Source: Mesorhizobium loti R88b
GTDB taxonomy: Bacteria; Pseudomonadota; Alphaproteobacteria; Rhizobiales; Rhizobiaceae
Assembly: GCF_013170845.1 (NCBI RefSeq)
Contig: NZ_CP033367.1
Coordinates: 2,171,001-2,235,000, forward strand
Reading direction: 5' to 3'
Length of the DNA: 64,000 nt
The translations under genes and the position numbers were made by a program. Numbering within the stretch: the stretch's first letter is position 1; each line of letters starts with the position of its first letter. Shown here in pieces: positions 1 to 9,434 of this stretch. The notes below the pieces were generated by a model, which was not told the origin of the DNA, did not search any database, and saw nothing but the letters and a program-made list of their open reading frames with translations.

Positions 1-172
1 TCCATGCCGCCCGCGGCCGTGGTTCTCTCAACTGACATTTTTTTGATCCGTCATAAAACCGGCGGGACCATAGCCGATCGATGATGCGGGCGCTATTGTT
101 TAAGGCGCGGTGTTCAGCCGCGCTTCCAGGTGGTGGGTTTTCAAGACCTGGACTGACCGACGGGATGTTTGA
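1..172. other. Upstream region of add, no gene seen
   Basis: No open frame of convincing length crosses this stretch in the direction of add. The bases just before the add start carry only a weak purine-rich ribosome site. Its left part may belong to an intergenic region or to the end of a gene outside the window. Confidence 0.4.
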
Positions 173-1147
173 ATGCCTTTGAAAGCGGAACTGCACTGCC
201 ATATTGAAGGGGCAGCGGCGCCAGAGCTCGTCATCAGCCAGGCGCAGAAATACGGCAAGGATACCTCGCCCTATATCCAGAATGGCTCGTTTGTCTGGCA
301 CGATTTCACCTCCTTCCTCGCGGCCTACGATTTTTCCGCCGACCTGTTCCGGAGCGAGGAGGATTATGCCCGGCTGGCCGACCACTATCTGACCAGCCTG
401 GCCCGCGATGGCGCCATCTATTCCGAGGTCTTCACCTCGCCGGACCATGCGACAAGGGCGGGGCTGTCGCCCAAGGCCTATACCGACGCGCTTGGCGAAG
501 GCATGGCCCGCGCCAAGGCCAAGACCGGCATAGAGGGCCGCATGATCGTCACCGGCGTGCGTCATGTCGGTGTCGAATCGATCGAACGGGCGGCGCGCTT
601 CGCGGCGCGCTGCGGGCACCCGCTGGTCACCGGCTTCGGCGTTGCGGGCGATGAGCGCATGGGCGAGATGGAAGACTATGTCAGGGCCTTCGAGATCGCC
701 CGCGAGGCCGGGCTCGGCATCACCATCCATGCCGGCGAACTGACGGGATGGGAGACCGTGCAGTCGGCGCTCGATCATATCAAGCCTTCGCGTATCGGCC
801 ACGGCGTGCGCGCCATCGAAAACCCGGACCTTGTGCGGCGCATCGCCGACGAAGGCATCGTGCTGGAATGCTGCCCCGGCTCCAACATCGCGCTCAAAGT
901 GTTCGACAGTTTTGCCGACCATCCATTTCCGGCGCTGCAGGCGGCCGGCTGCAAGGTGACGCTCAACTCCGACGATCCGCCCTATTTCTGGACCTCGCTG
1001 AAGCGCGAATACGACATCGCCGCCGAGCATTTCTCGATGAACGAGAAAGCGCTGGCAGCTGTCACTAAAACGGCTATCGAGGCCGCCTTCGTCGACCGGA
1101 AGACCAAGACCGCACTTCTTGCCCGGCTGAACGGCGCCTCTCGCTGA
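173..1147 (+). CDS. add: Adenosine deaminase
   Basis: Converts adenosine (and deoxyadenosine) to inosine plus ammonia in purine salvage in the cytosol. The 324-residue protein has the whole metal-dependent amidohydrolase signature: the zinc-binding HCH within ELHCHIEG near residue 8, HAGE in the middle, IGHG, and the metal-binding NSDDPP near the C-terminus. Length fits the bacterial family. Start chosen because the zinc motif begins seven residues in and no earlier in-frame start fits. It precedes upp on the same strand and faces the minus-strand deoA-punA-cdd block; inosine made here is the substrate of the phosphorylase encoded at 3946-4755. Adenine deaminases share the fold, so exact base versus nucleoside preference is inferred. 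Confidence 0.92.
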   Translation: MPLKAELHCHIEGAAAPELVISQAQKYGKDTSPYIQNGSFVWHDFTSFLAAYDFSADLFRSEEDYARLADHYLTSLARDGAIYSEVFTSPDHATRAGLSPKAYTDALGEGMARAKAKTGIEGRMIVTGVRHVGVESIERAARFAARCGHPLVTGFGVAGDERMGEMEDYVRAFEIAREAGLGITIHAGELTGWETVQSALDHIKPSRIGHGVRAIENPDLVRRIADEGIVLECCPGSNIALKVFDSFADHPFPALQAAGCKVTLNSDDPPYFWTSLKREYDIAAEHFSMNEKALAAVTKTAIEAAFVDRKTKTALLARLNGASR

Positions 1148-1295
1148 TTTCTTCCGACAAAGCTGTGGTCGATGCCGGCCAGGCGGTTCCTTGGCCGATG
1201 CATTGCCGCTAGGGTTCGCTCAAGCAGCTTGAAGCGCGACACATCCGAAAGGATTGATGCGTGCAGTTTCGAGCGACACGCATCAGGAGTACACC

Positions 1296-1925
1296 ATGAA
1301 GGGCGTCACCGTCGTCGACCATCCGCTTGTCCAGCACAAGCTGACCATCATGCGCAAGAAGGAGACCTCGACGGCCGGCTTCCGGCGGCTGCTGCGCGAG
1401 ATCTCACTGTTGCTCGGCTACGAGGTCACGCGCAATCTTGAACTGACGACGACGACGATCGAAACGCCGATGGAAACCATGGAAGCGCCGACGCTGGAGG
1501 GCAAGAAGCTGGTCTTCGCCTCGGTGCTGCGCGCTGGCAACGGCTTGCTGGAAGGCCTGCTCGATCTGGTACCGGCAGCCCGCGTCGCCCATGTCGGCCT
1601 CTACCGCGACCACGAAACGCTGGAGGCGGTCGAGTATTTTTTCAAGGCGCCGAGCGATCTCGCCGACCGGTTGGTGATCGTCGTCGATCCGATGCTGGCA
1701 ACCGCCAATTCGGCGATCGCGGCGATCGACAAGCTGAAAGAGCGCGGCGCCACCAATATCCGCTTCCTCTGCCTTTTGGCGGCGCCCGAAGGCATAGAGC
1801 GCTTCACCAAGGCGCATCCGGACGTTCCGGTGTTCACCGCTTCCATCGACCGCCAGCTCAACGAAAAGGGCTACATCATGCCCGGCCTCGGCGACGCCGG
1901 CGACCGCATGTACGGGACGAAGTAA
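1296..1925 (+). CDS. upp: Uracil phosphoribosyltransferase
   Basis: Makes UMP from uracil and PRPP, recovering the base released by pyrimidine nucleoside phosphorolysis. The 209-residue protein matches the family length and has the PRPP loop [10 protein letters not shown] and the C-terminal [10 protein letters not shown] uracil-binding segment. An upstream in-frame start at 1254 exists, but AGGAG lies six bases before the ATG at 1296 and the family N-terminus ([12 protein letters not shown]) begins right after it. It lies 148 bp downstream of add and may be cotranscribed. It fits the salvage theme of the surrounding genes. Confidence 0.95.
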   Translation: MKGVTVVDHPLVQHKLTIMRKKETSTAGFRRLLREISLLLGYEVTRNLELTTTTIETPMETMEAPTLEGKKLVFASVLRAGNGLLEGLLDLVPAARVAHVGLYRDHETLEAVEYFFKAPSDLADRLVIVVDPMLATANSAIAAIDKLKERGATNIRFLCLLAAPEGIERFTKAHPDVPVFTASIDRQLNEKGYIMPGLGDAGDRMYGTK

Positions 1926-2045
1926 TACCAGGCAAACTGCCTGTTGCGATTTACCAAATGTTTACGCAAAGACATGGTTTCGACGCCCGTTAAAGCGACG
2001 AACACCATACAGGGCTAAAGGATCGGCCATCACAAAGGCCGATCC

Positions 2046-2609
2046 ATGCTGCGCAAGCTTCTCATCCTCAGCGTTTTCGCCGGCACATCGGCGTCGATCC
2101 CTGTCGTCTATCAGGCAAATCCGCAGATCTTCGAAAACCTGCTGAAATCGGCGACGACAGCCAAGCTCGACGCCGAGCAGCAACCTGAAGTCAACCTCGC
2201 ATCGGTTCCCGACAAGCCGGTGACGCCGCTGCCGACCGGCCGCAAGGTCGTCGTCTCCGCGGACAGTCGCGGCCACTTCTCATCGACCTTCAAGCTCAAT
2301 GGCCGCCAGGTTGACGGCATGATCGACACTGGCGCCACTCTGGTGGCCGTCAACACTTCGACGGCGCGCCGGATCGGGCTGTCGCTCAACCCGTCCGATT
2401 TCAGCCATGAGGTCAGCACTGCCAACGGCACGATCAAGGCGGCGGTGGTGGCGATTGATCGCCTGCAGATCGGCAGCATCAGCGTCGATAACGTGCAAGC
2501 CATCGTGCTCGACGACAAGGCACTGAAGACCAATCTGATCGGCATGAGTTTTCTCAATCGGCTCGGCAAATACCAGGCCGAGAACGGCACGCTGCTGCTG
2601 GTGCAGTAG
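2046..2609 (+). CDS. Membrane-anchored clan AA aspartic protease (TIGR02281-like)
   Basis: A 187-residue retropepsin-like protein. Residues 1-20 form a hydrophobic N-terminal anchor or signal; a single aspartic protease half-site, DTGAT, lies near residue 95 in a C-terminal domain of about 110 residues. Families of this type work as homodimers because each chain supplies one catalytic aspartate. A periplasm-facing protease is likely; the substrate is unknown. It ends 17 bp from the convergent deoA stop, so the two transcripts meet tail to tail. Family assignment is confident; the cellular role is not known. Confidence 0.8.
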   Translation: MLRKLLILSVFAGTSASIPVVYQANPQIFENLLKSATTAKLDAEQQPEVNLASVPDKPVTPLPTGRKVVVSADSRGHFSSTFKLNGRQVDGMIDTGATLVAVNTSTARRIGLSLNPSDFSHEVSTANGTIKAAVVAIDRLQIGSISVDNVQAIVLDDKALKTNLIGMSFLNRLGKYQAENGTLLLVQ

Positions 2610-2626
2610 CAGCGAACTCAATCTGA

Positions 2627-3946
2627 TCAGCCGCGTGGAAGAATCCTTCGGATGACCGACTTGTCGGCGGCCGGCTTCGAAGAGCCGACCGCATAGGCCG
2701 AAAGCACGGCGGCGCCGGCAGTATCGGCATCGGATTGTGAACGGGCATGGACCAGCGCCAGCGGCTCGCCGGCCCTGACCTCCGCGCCTATGGGCAGCAG
2801 CCCGGTGATGCCGACCGCCGGGTCGATCCTGTCGTCGGGCCGTGTTCGCCCGCCACCCAGGCCAACCACCGCAAGGCCGATGTCGCGGGTGGCGATGCCA
2901 GTGACGAAGCCGTCCGTCGTTGCCTTGACCGCGAATTCCGTTGGCGCCACGGCCAGGTATTTTTCCGGCCTCTCGATGAAATCGGCGGGTCCGCCAAGCA
3001 CCGCCACCATGCGGGCGAAGGTGGCGGCGGCGCGGCCGCTGGCAAGCGCCTCGGTGGCGCGCCTGATACCATCCTGGTTGGACGACACCAGTCCCGCCGA
3101 CTGCAGCATTTCGGCCGCCAGCGCCAGCGTCACGTCCTCCAGGCGCCGGTCGCGCAGACGGCCAGTCAGGAAATCCACGGCATTGCGCACCTCGACCGCG
3201 TTGCCGGCGGCCGAGGCCAGCGGTTCGTTCATGCCGGTGATCAGCGCCGAGACCTTCAGCCCGGCGCCGCTGGCGACCTCGACCAGGCTGTTGGCCAGCG
3301 CGGTCGCGTCGCGCGACTTCTCCATGAAGGCGCCGTTGCCGACCTTGACGTCCAGCACCAGCGAACCCAGCCCGGCGGCCAGCTTCTTCGACAGGATCGA
3401 GGCGGTGATCAGCGGCACCGATTCCACGGTTCCGGTGACGTCGCGGATGGCGTAGAGCCGGCGGTCGGCGGGTGCCAGATCGGCGGTCTGGCCGATGATG
3501 GCGCAGCCCGTTTCGAGCACCGCCTGGCGAAACAGCGCGATATCGGGCTGGCTGGCGTAGCCGGGAATCGCATCCATCTTGTCCAGCGTGCCGCCGGTAT
3601 GGCCTAGGCCGCGGCCCGAGATCATCGGCACATAGGCGCCACAAGCGGCGACGATAGGCGCCAGCATCAGCGAGACATTGTCCCCGACGCCGCCGGTCGA
3701 ATGCTTGTCGGTCACCGGGCCGGGCAAATCCGACCAGTCGAGCACATCGCCGGAATCGCGCATGGCGAGCGTCAGCGCCACGGCCTCGTCACGGCTCATG
3801 CCGTTGAAGAATACCGCCATGGCGAAAGCCGCGACCTGGCCATCGGTGACGGCGCCCGAGGTCACGCCGCAGATGAAGGCAGCAATTTCACCAGCAGACA
3901 GTCTGTGGCCGTCTCGCTTGTGGCGGATGATCTCCTGTGGAAGCAT
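2627..3946 (-). CDS. deoA: Thymidine phosphorylase
   Basis: Phosphorolyses thymidine and deoxyuridine to the base and 2-deoxyribose-1-phosphate. The 439-residue protein carries the pyrimidine phosphorylase signature SGRGLGHTGGTLDK near residue 115 and the N-terminal IIRHKRDG segment. The open frame extends further upstream, but the start at 3946 gives the family N-terminus (MLPQEIIRHK) and forms TGATG with the punA stop, so translation is probably coupled. It is the last gene of the cdd-punA-deoA salvage block. The glycine- and alanine-rich C-terminal third matches the family's alpha/beta domain. Confidence 0.95.
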   Translation of the reverse strand: MLPQEIIRHKRDGHRLSAGEIAAFICGVTSGAVTDGQVAAFAMAVFFNGMSRDEAVALTLAMRDSGDVLDWSDLPGPVTDKHSTGGVGDNVSLMLAPIVAACGAYVPMISGRGLGHTGGTLDKMDAIPGYASQPDIALFRQAVLETGCAIIGQTADLAPADRRLYAIRDVTGTVESVPLITASILSKKLAAGLGSLVLDVKVGNGAFMEKSRDATALANSLVEVASGAGLKVSALITGMNEPLASAAGNAVEVRNAVDFLTGRLRDRRLEDVTLALAAEMLQSAGLVSSNQDGIRRATEALASGRAAATFARMVAVLGGPADFIERPEKYLAVAPTEFAVKATTDGFVTGIATRDIGLAVVGLGGGRTRPDDRIDPAVGITGLLPIGAEVRAGEPLALVHARSQSDADTAGAAVLSAYAVGSSKPAADKSVIRRILPRG

Positions 3947-4755
3947 CAGCTCTCCAGCAGCCCGTCTTGAAACACACGCTGCAGGACTGTCGCCAGCCGC
4001 GACCCGCCAACCGGCGCCATGTCCTTGGTCTCCTGGTGCGAAAGCTCGGCTCCGGTCATGCCAGCCGCCAAATTGGTGATGACCGAACAGGCGGCGACAC
4101 GCAGACCAAGGAAGCGGGCGAGAATGACTTCCGGCACGGTCGACATGCCCACCGCATTGGCGCCCATGATGCGCGCCATGCGGATTTCGGCCGGCGTTTC
4201 GAAACACGGGCCGGAAAACCACATATAGACGCCCTGGTGCAGCGCGGTGCCAGTCGCCTTCGCCGCGCGCTCGATCGCCTTACGGATGCCGGCGTCATGA
4301 GCTTCGGTCAGGCCGACGAAGCGGCGGTCGCTCGGCTCGCCGATCAGCGGATTGGTGCCCGAGAAATTGATGTGATCCGTGATCAGCATCACCGAGCCCG
4401 GCGGCATGTCCGGATCGACCGAGCCGGCGGCGTTGGTGAGGATCAGTTTCGTGATGCCGATGCCGGCGAGCACTTCCAGAACCGGGCGCATCGCTGCCGC
4501 GTTGCCGTGCTCGTAATAATGGGCGCGGCCGGACAGCATCAGCACCGGCACGCCGGCAAACAGCCCGGCCACGACCTCGCCGGCATGGCCGCTGACGCCG
4601 CTCCTGGGAAAGCCGGGCAGATCGGCATAGGAGACGCGAATCGGGTTTTCGATCCGGTCAACCAGGCCGCCGAGGCCCGAACCGAGCACCAGTGCCGTCG
4701 ACGGCGCCAGGCCGTCCAGCCTTTCGATAAGATGGTCCACGGCCTTTTCGGTCAT
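3946..4755 (-). CDS. punA: Purine nucleoside phosphorylase (trimeric PNP/MTAP family)
   Basis: Cleaves inosine, guanosine or xanthosine with phosphate to the base and ribose-1-phosphate. The 269-residue protein belongs to the trimeric (family 2) class: GSGLGGLVD phosphate loop near residue 26, GRAHYYEH, the FSGPCFETPAEIRM segment with the active-site glutamate, GMSTVPEV, and an asparagine in VITNLAAGM that in this family contacts the purine. It overlaps the deoA start by one base. Cytidine deaminase lies 48 bp upstream. The class includes xanthosine phosphorylase, so the purine preference is not fixed by sequence alone. Confidence 0.92.
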   Translation of the reverse strand: MTEKAVDHLIERLDGLAPSTALVLGSGLGGLVDRIENPIRVSYADLPGFPRSGVSGHAGEVVAGLFAGVPVLMLSGRAHYYEHGNAAAMRPVLEVLAGIGITKLILTNAAGSVDPDMPPGSVMLITDHINFSGTNPLIGEPSDRRFVGLTEAHDAGIRKAIERAAKATGTALHQGVYMWFSGPCFETPAEIRMARIMGANAVGMSTVPEVILARFLGLRVAACSVITNLAAGMTGAELSHQETKDMAPVGGSRLATVLQRVFQDGLLES

Positions 4756-4803
4756 TGCAGCCAGCCCGTCATTTCAGCCAATTCTTCATTTGAACCAAAA
4801 ACG

Positions 4804-5196
4804 TCATTTGAGAATATCGCCGCGAAAACCGTAGGGCAGCATGTCGCCCATGGTCACGGTCTCGGCAACGCCGGTATTGTCGCAGAGGTAGAGTTTGGTT
4901 TCAGGCCGGCAGAATTCGGCGAGCCGCTGGCGGCAGCCACCGCAAGGCGAGCATTTGGCCATGCGCTCGGCAAGGACAGCGATTTCGACGATCTTGCCGC
5001 CGCCGCCCATGATGTAGTGGCCAAGGGCTGTGGTTTCGGCGCACCAGCCCTCCGGATAGGAGGCGACCTCGATGTTGGCGCCAGTGAAGACGCGTCCGTC
5101 CTCGGTGCGAAGTGCGGCACCCACGGGAAATTTCGAGTAGGGCGCATAGGCCTTGGCCATGGCGGTCTTGGCCGCTTCGAACAGATCATGCGACAT
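4804..5196 (-). CDS. cdd: Cytidine deaminase
   Basis: Deaminates cytidine and deoxycytidine to uridine and deoxyuridine. The 130-residue protein is the short tetrameric type with the zinc motif CAETTA (catalytic glutamate) and PCGGCRQ, whose cysteines complete the metal site. It is the first of three closely spaced salvage genes (cdd-punA-deoA) and follows the nucleoside transporter genes on the same strand. Its product deoxyuridine feeds deoA. A mosaic repeat separates it from the upstream permease gene, so the salvage genes may have their own promoter. Confidence 0.95.
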   Translation of the reverse strand: MSHDLFEAAKTAMAKAYAPYSKFPVGAALRTEDGRVFTGANIEVASYPEGWCAETTALGHYIMGGGGKIVEIAVLAERMAKCSPCGGCRQRLAEFCRPETKLYLCDNTGVAETVTMGDMLPYGFRGDILK

Positions 5197-5263
5197 TCAG
5201 TTGTTCTCTCCGATGATCATGTCCAAAACCCGGCGCCTGCCTCGCGCCGAGCTATCGGTCCTT

Positions 5264-5363
5264 AAAGCGCGTCGCGTCGAAACGGATTCAGGCGACGCGC
5301 TTCAACTTTTTGTTTTATGCATGTCGTCTTCCCAAAACCGCGGTCACTTTTGGGCGACATGCA
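5264..5363. repeat. Rhizobial mosaic intergenic repeat (RIME-like), two hairpins
   Basis: Two hairpins are visible: GCGCGTCGC at 5267-5275 pairs with 5292-5300, and GCATGTCG plus CCCAAAA at 5319-5337 pairs with 5348-5362. Between them is the sequence AACTTTTTGTTTT, also present in the element at 11562-11683. This arrangement resembles rhizobial intergenic mosaic elements. It abuts the permease stop codon and may act as a transcript-end or processing hairpin. Confidence 0.6.
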
Positions 5364-6344
5364 TCAGCGTTCCTTGACGTAGGGCACGCCGCCGGCGCGC
5401 GGCGGGATCGCCTTGCCGATGAAGCCAGCGAGCAGGATGACGGTGAGGATATAGGGCAGCGCCTGCATGAACTGCACCGGCACCTTGCCGATGATCGGAA
5501 GCGGCGAACCCTGCAGGCGGATCGCCAGCGCGTCGAGGAAGCCAAACAAGAGGCAGGCGAACATGGCATTGACCGGCTTCCATTTGGCGAAGATCAGCGC
5601 CGCCAGGGCGATGTAGCCCTTGCCGGCGGTCATGTCCTTCACGAAGCCTCCATTCTGCACCATCGACAGGTAGGCGCCGGCGATGCCGGTGAGGATGCCG
5701 GTGCAGATCAGCGCCCGGTAGCGCAGCCACGCGACCGAGATGCCGGCGGTATCGACGGCGGCAGGGTTCTCACCGACGGCGCGCAGCCTGAGGCCAAAGC
5801 GGGTGCGAAACAGCACCCACCAGGTGAACGGCACCATCAGGAAAGCGAGATAGACCAGTATCGAGTGGCCGGAGATCAGCTCCGCATAGATCGGTCCGAT
5901 GATCGGCACGTCCCTGATTGCATCGGCGCCGGGCCAGACAATCGCCTCGAACCGCTCGCCCGGCTGCAGCGCCGGCGTGCGCCCGCCTTGCTGAAACCAG
6001 GCCTGGCCGAGCATGACGGTCGAGCCGGCGGCGATGAAATTGATCGCGACGCCGGAAACGATCTGGTTGCCGCGGTGCGTGATCGAGGCAAAGCCGTGGA
6101 TCAGCGCGAAGGCGACCGAAACCAGGATGGCCATGCCGAGGCCGAGAAGGGCCGAATGGAAGACCGACGCAGCGGCGGCCCCAGCGAAGGCACCGACCAG
6201 CATCTTGCCCTCGAGCCCGATGTCGAAGACGCCCGCGCGTTCCGAATAGAGACCGGCGAGGCAAGCGAGCAGCAGCGGTACCGACAGGCGGATGGTGGAG
6301 TCGAGTATCTGCACGATGGCGATGAAGATATCCATCTCAGGCAC
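5364..6344 (-). CDS. Nucleoside ABC transporter permease (BmpC/NupQ-like)
   Basis: Inner-membrane subunit of an ABC importer for nucleosides. The 326-residue protein is strongly hydrophobic with eight or more candidate membrane segments and the LIV/BPD_transp_2-type core (ERAGVFDIGLEGKML, GENPAAVDTAGI). Its start overlaps the end of the next permease by eight bases, indicating translational coupling. It is the third gene of the ATPase-permease-permease operon. The substrate class is inferred from the BMP-family binding protein at 10365-11354 and from the salvage enzymes downstream. Confidence 0.88.
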   Translation of the reverse strand: MPEMDIFIAIVQILDSTIRLSVPLLLACLAGLYSERAGVFDIGLEGKMLVGAFAGAAAASVFHSALLGLGMAILVSVAFALIHGFASITHRGNQIVSGVAINFIAAGSTVMLGQAWFQQGGRTPALQPGERFEAIVWPGADAIRDVPIIGPIYAELISGHSILVYLAFLMVPFTWWVLFRTRFGLRLRAVGENPAAVDTAGISVAWLRYRALICTGILTGIAGAYLSMVQNGGFVKDMTAGKGYIALAALIFAKWKPVNAMFACLLFGFLDALAIRLQGSPLPIIGKVPVQFMQALPYILTVILLAGFIGKAIPPRAGGVPYVKER

Positions 6345-7476
6345 CCTTTCCCTTGACCGCTTCCATGCCGACCGACCTCGGACTGAACGAGGCGAACAGC
6401 GCCTGGATGTAAGGCCTGAACATGTGCTCCAGCGCGCCGGCGAACAGGATCACCAGGCCCTGGATGATAACGATCATGTCGCGGCTGATCGCTGGCATCT
6501 CGAAGGCGAGTTCGGCGCCGCCCTGATAGAGCATGCCAAACAGGATCGCCGCCAGCACGATACCGACCGGATGGAGCCGCCCCATCAGCGCCACGGCAAT
6601 GCCGACGAAGCCGGCACCGGAGACGAAGTCGAGCGCGACATTGTGCTGGTCGCCCATCACCGGATTGAGCGCCATCATGCCGGCCAGCGCGCCGGAGATC
6701 ATCATGGCGGTGATGATGATGCGGGTCTCCGAAATACCGGCATAGCGCGCAGCCTTCGGGCTGTGGCCGTAGGTGCGCATCTCATAGCCGAGCTTGGTGC
6801 GCCAGATCAGCAGCCAGACCAGGAAGGCCATGACCAGCGCCAGCAGGAAGGTGACGTTGAGCGGCGCCGAGCGGATCTTGGCGCCGAACAGCTCGATGAT
6901 CCAGTTGAGCTTGGGCAATTCCGCGCCGGGGAGGAAGTTGCGCGTCTGCGGTGCCTGCGAGGCGGCCGGCTTCAAAGGGCCGACCAGCAGGTAGACCATG
7001 ATCGAGGCGGCGATGAAGTTGAACATGATGGTGGTGATGACGATGTGCGAGCCGCGCTTGGCCTGCAGATAAGCGGGGATCAGCGCCCACAAGGCCCCAA
7101 CGACCGCCGCAGCGACGATCGCCAGTGGAAAAGTCAGCCACCAGGGCAACGTGCTGTCGAAGGAGAGGCAGACGATGGCGATGCCGAGGCCGGCAATGTA
7201 GGCTTGCCCCTCCGTGCCGATGTTGAACAGCCCGCAATGAGCGGCAACCGCCACCGAAAGGCCGGTGAAGATGAAGGTGGTGGCATAGAAAAGGGTGAAG
7301 GCGATGCCTGTTCCCTTGCCGAAGGCGCCCTCGACCAGGATGACGGCGGCGCGGAATGGATTTTCGCCGACCAGAAGCACGACGAAGCCGGCGACGATGA
7401 AGGCCACCGACAGGTTGATCAGCGGGATCAACCCATAATCGGCCCAGGCCGGCAATTTGGCGTAAGGCGTGCTCAT
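6337..7476 (-). CDS. Nucleoside ABC transporter permease
   Basis: Second membrane subunit of the same importer, 379 residues, with about nine hydrophobic segments and the paired-permease motifs FNIGTEGQAYI near residue 85 and GHSPKAARYAGI near residue 235. Its ATG overlaps the stop of the upstream ATPase gene by four bases (ATGA), and it overlaps the following permease by eight. The long N-terminal region before the conserved core is usual for this half of the pair. Function as a nucleoside pore is inferred from the operon. Confidence 0.88.
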   Translation of the reverse strand: MSTPYAKLPAWADYGLIPLINLSVAFIVAGFVVLLVGENPFRAAVILVEGAFGKGTGIAFTLFYATTFIFTGLSVAVAAHCGLFNIGTEGQAYIAGLGIAIVCLSFDSTLPWWLTFPLAIVAAAVVGALWALIPAYLQAKRGSHIVITTIMFNFIAASIMVYLLVGPLKPAASQAPQTRNFLPGAELPKLNWIIELFGAKIRSAPLNVTFLLALVMAFLVWLLIWRTKLGYEMRTYGHSPKAARYAGISETRIIITAMMISGALAGMMALNPVMGDQHNVALDFVSGAGFVGIAVALMGRLHPVGIVLAAILFGMLYQGGAELAFEMPAISRDMIVIIQGLVILFAGALEHMFRPYIQALFASFSPRSVGMEAVKGKGA

Positions 7477-9002
7477 GCCGCGGCCTCCTGCTCGACGCCT
7501 GCCATCAGCAGGCCGAGCTCGCCCTCCGTCGCCTCCGGGCCGCGCTCGCCGACGATACGGCCGGCAAACATCACCAGGATGCGGTCGGAGAGCGAGCGGA
7601 TCTCGTCGAGCTCGACCGACACCACCAGCACGGCCTTGCCCTGATCGCGCATAGCGATCAGGCGCTTGTGGATGAATTCGATGGCGCCGACATCGACGCC
7701 GCGCGTCGGCTGGCCGACGATCAGCACGCCGGGGTCCTGTTCGATTTCCCGTGCCAGCACGATCTTCTGCTGATTGCCGCCGGAGAAGTTGGCGGTCTTC
7801 AGGCGCGGATTGCCGGGACGGATATCGTATTTCTCGATCTTGTCCTTGGCATCGGCCATGATGGCATCGACGTTGAGGAACGGCCCTTTCAGATAGCGGG
7901 GGTCGTCGTGATAGCCGAGGATCGAATTCTCGTTTTCCTCGAAGGCCAGCACCAGCCCGACATGGTGGCGATCCTCCGGCACGTGTGCCAGCCCGCGGTC
8001 GCGCAGCTCGCCGGGATCGGCGGCACCGGTCAGGTCGATCGGCTTGCCGTCGAGCGTGACCGAACCGGAAACGGCGCGCCTGATGCCGGAAATCGCCTCG
8101 AGCAGTTCGGATTGTCCGTTGCCTGCGACACCGGCGATGCCGACGATCTCGCCGGCCCTGATATCGAAGGAAATGTCGTCGACCATGGTGACGCCGCGCG
8201 AATCCTTGACCGTCAGGTTCTTGACCGCGAGCTTGACGGCGCCGGCTTCGGCTTCACCCTTCTCGACCCGCAGCAGCACGCGCCGCCCGACCATCAGTTC
8301 GGCCAGTTCCTCGACGGTGGTCTTCTTCGTCTCGCGGGTTGCCACCATCGTGCCCTGGCGCATCACCGACACCGTGTCGGTGATGGCCATGATCTCGCGC
8401 AATTTGTGGGTGATCAGCACCACCGTCTTGCCCTGTTCTTTCAACTGCTTGAGGATGCGGAACAGATGGTCGGCCTCGGCGGGTGTCAGCACGCCCGTCG
8501 GCTCGTCGAGGATCAGAATCTCGGCGCCGCGATAGAGCGCCTTGAGGATTTCGACGCGTTGCTGCAGGCCGACCGGCAGTTCCTCGATGATGGCGTCTGG
8601 ATCGACTTCGAGCCCGTACTCACGCTCCAGCCGTTCCAGTTCGGAGCGCGCCTTGGCGATACTGCGCTTCAACAGCGCATCGCTTTCGGCGCCGAGAATG
8701 ATGTTTTCCAGCACCGAGAAATTGTCGACCAGCATGAAATGCTGGTGCACCATGCCGATGCCGAGCGCGATGGCGTCGTTGGGCGTCTTGATCGATGCCG
8801 GATTGCCGCCGACGCGGATCTCGCCGCTGTCGGCCTGGTAGAAGCCATAGAGGATCGACATCAGCGTCGATTTGCCGGCGCCGTTTTCACCGACGATGCC
8901 GTGGATGGTGCCGCGCGCGATCTCCAGATTGATATCGCGGTTGGCGCGCACGGCGCCAAAACTCTTGTTGATGCCGATCAGTTCGATAGCGGCTTGCGCC
9001 AT
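7473..9002 (-). CDS. Nucleoside ABC transporter ATP-binding protein (two ABC domains)
   Basis: Energises the importer. The 509-residue protein contains two ABC modules: the first has Walker A GENGAGKST near residue 40 and the Walker B sequence LILDEPTGVL; the second has a degenerate Walker A (GVAGNGQSE) but a good signature NFSGGNQQK near residue 410. This tandem layout is usual for RbsA/NupO-like proteins. It heads the operon and reads into the first permease with a four-base overlap. In the family only the first site is usually fully active. Confidence 0.93.
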   Translation of the reverse strand: MAQAAIELIGINKSFGAVRANRDINLEIARGTIHGIVGENGAGKSTLMSILYGFYQADSGEIRVGGNPASIKTPNDAIALGIGMVHQHFMLVDNFSVLENIILGAESDALLKRSIAKARSELERLEREYGLEVDPDAIIEELPVGLQQRVEILKALYRGAEILILDEPTGVLTPAEADHLFRILKQLKEQGKTVVLITHKLREIMAITDTVSVMRQGTMVATRETKKTTVEELAELMVGRRVLLRVEKGEAEAGAVKLAVKNLTVKDSRGVTMVDDISFDIRAGEIVGIAGVAGNGQSELLEAISGIRRAVSGSVTLDGKPIDLTGAADPGELRDRGLAHVPEDRHHVGLVLAFEENENSILGYHDDPRYLKGPFLNVDAIMADAKDKIEKYDIRPGNPRLKTANFSGGNQQKIVLAREIEQDPGVLIVGQPTRGVDVGAIEFIHKRLIAMRDQGKAVLVVSVELDEIRSLSDRILVMFAGRIVGERGPEATEGELGLLMAGVEQEAAA

Positions 9003-9201
9003 GCAGCCAGTCCCACTCTTATTTTTTTATCGCTTGGTCAAAATGCCTAGCATGACGCTCCGCCCATGCCAATCGGCCGGAGCAGCATCCACTCTCGGCA
9101 AATCCCGGTGCGCTTGTCAATTTCCAACGTGTCCGTGGCCTTCATATTCGCTAATATGACGAAGCCGAAATAAGCATCTAGATAAAAGCCAGGGATTGCC
9201 A

Positions 9202-9411
9202 ATGACCATGCCCGCCGACCGGCTGACGACGCTGGAAATCCGCGCCGCCGAGCAGGAAAAGACCATCGAGGAGCTGTCAGGGCAGATTGCCGAGCAATGG
9301 AAGGTGATCGAACGCATGCAGCGCAAGCTCGATGCGCTGACCGACCGCTTCCTGGCGCTCGAGGAGCAGTCCACAGCCGACGTGCCTGTGACCAAGCCGC
9401 CGCATTATTGA
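9202..9411 (+). CDS. slyX: SlyX family protein
   Basis: Small 69-residue protein that is almost entirely a predicted coiled coil, with heptad leucine/isoleucine positions (RLTTLEIRAAEQEKTIEELS) and ending in the PPHY motif typical of SlyX. Start chosen at the ATG with AGGG seven bases upstream; a TTG two codons earlier is possible. It is followed 23 bp later by a membrane protein on the same strand. The molecular function of SlyX is not established. Confidence 0.85.
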   Translation: MTMPADRLTTLEIRAAEQEKTIEELSGQIAEQWKVIERMQRKLDALTDRFLALEEQSTADVPVTKPPHY

Positions 9412-9434
9412 GGAAAAAGGGAAGGGCGCAAACC

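Noticed and set aside
2280..3644. 454-codon minus-strand open frame
   Set aside because: Shadow of deoA in another frame; arginine/glycine-rich with no domain, and deoA has full motifs.
3937..5265. 442-codon plus-strand open frame antisense to punA and cdd
   Set aside because: GC-rich antisense frame; histidine/arginine-rich with no domain and no ribosome site.
6292..7644. 450-codon plus-strand open frame
   Set aside because: Antisense to the permease gene, charged low-quality sequence, no family.
7668..9050. 460-codon plus-strand open frame
   Set aside because: Antisense shadow of the ABC ATPase gene.
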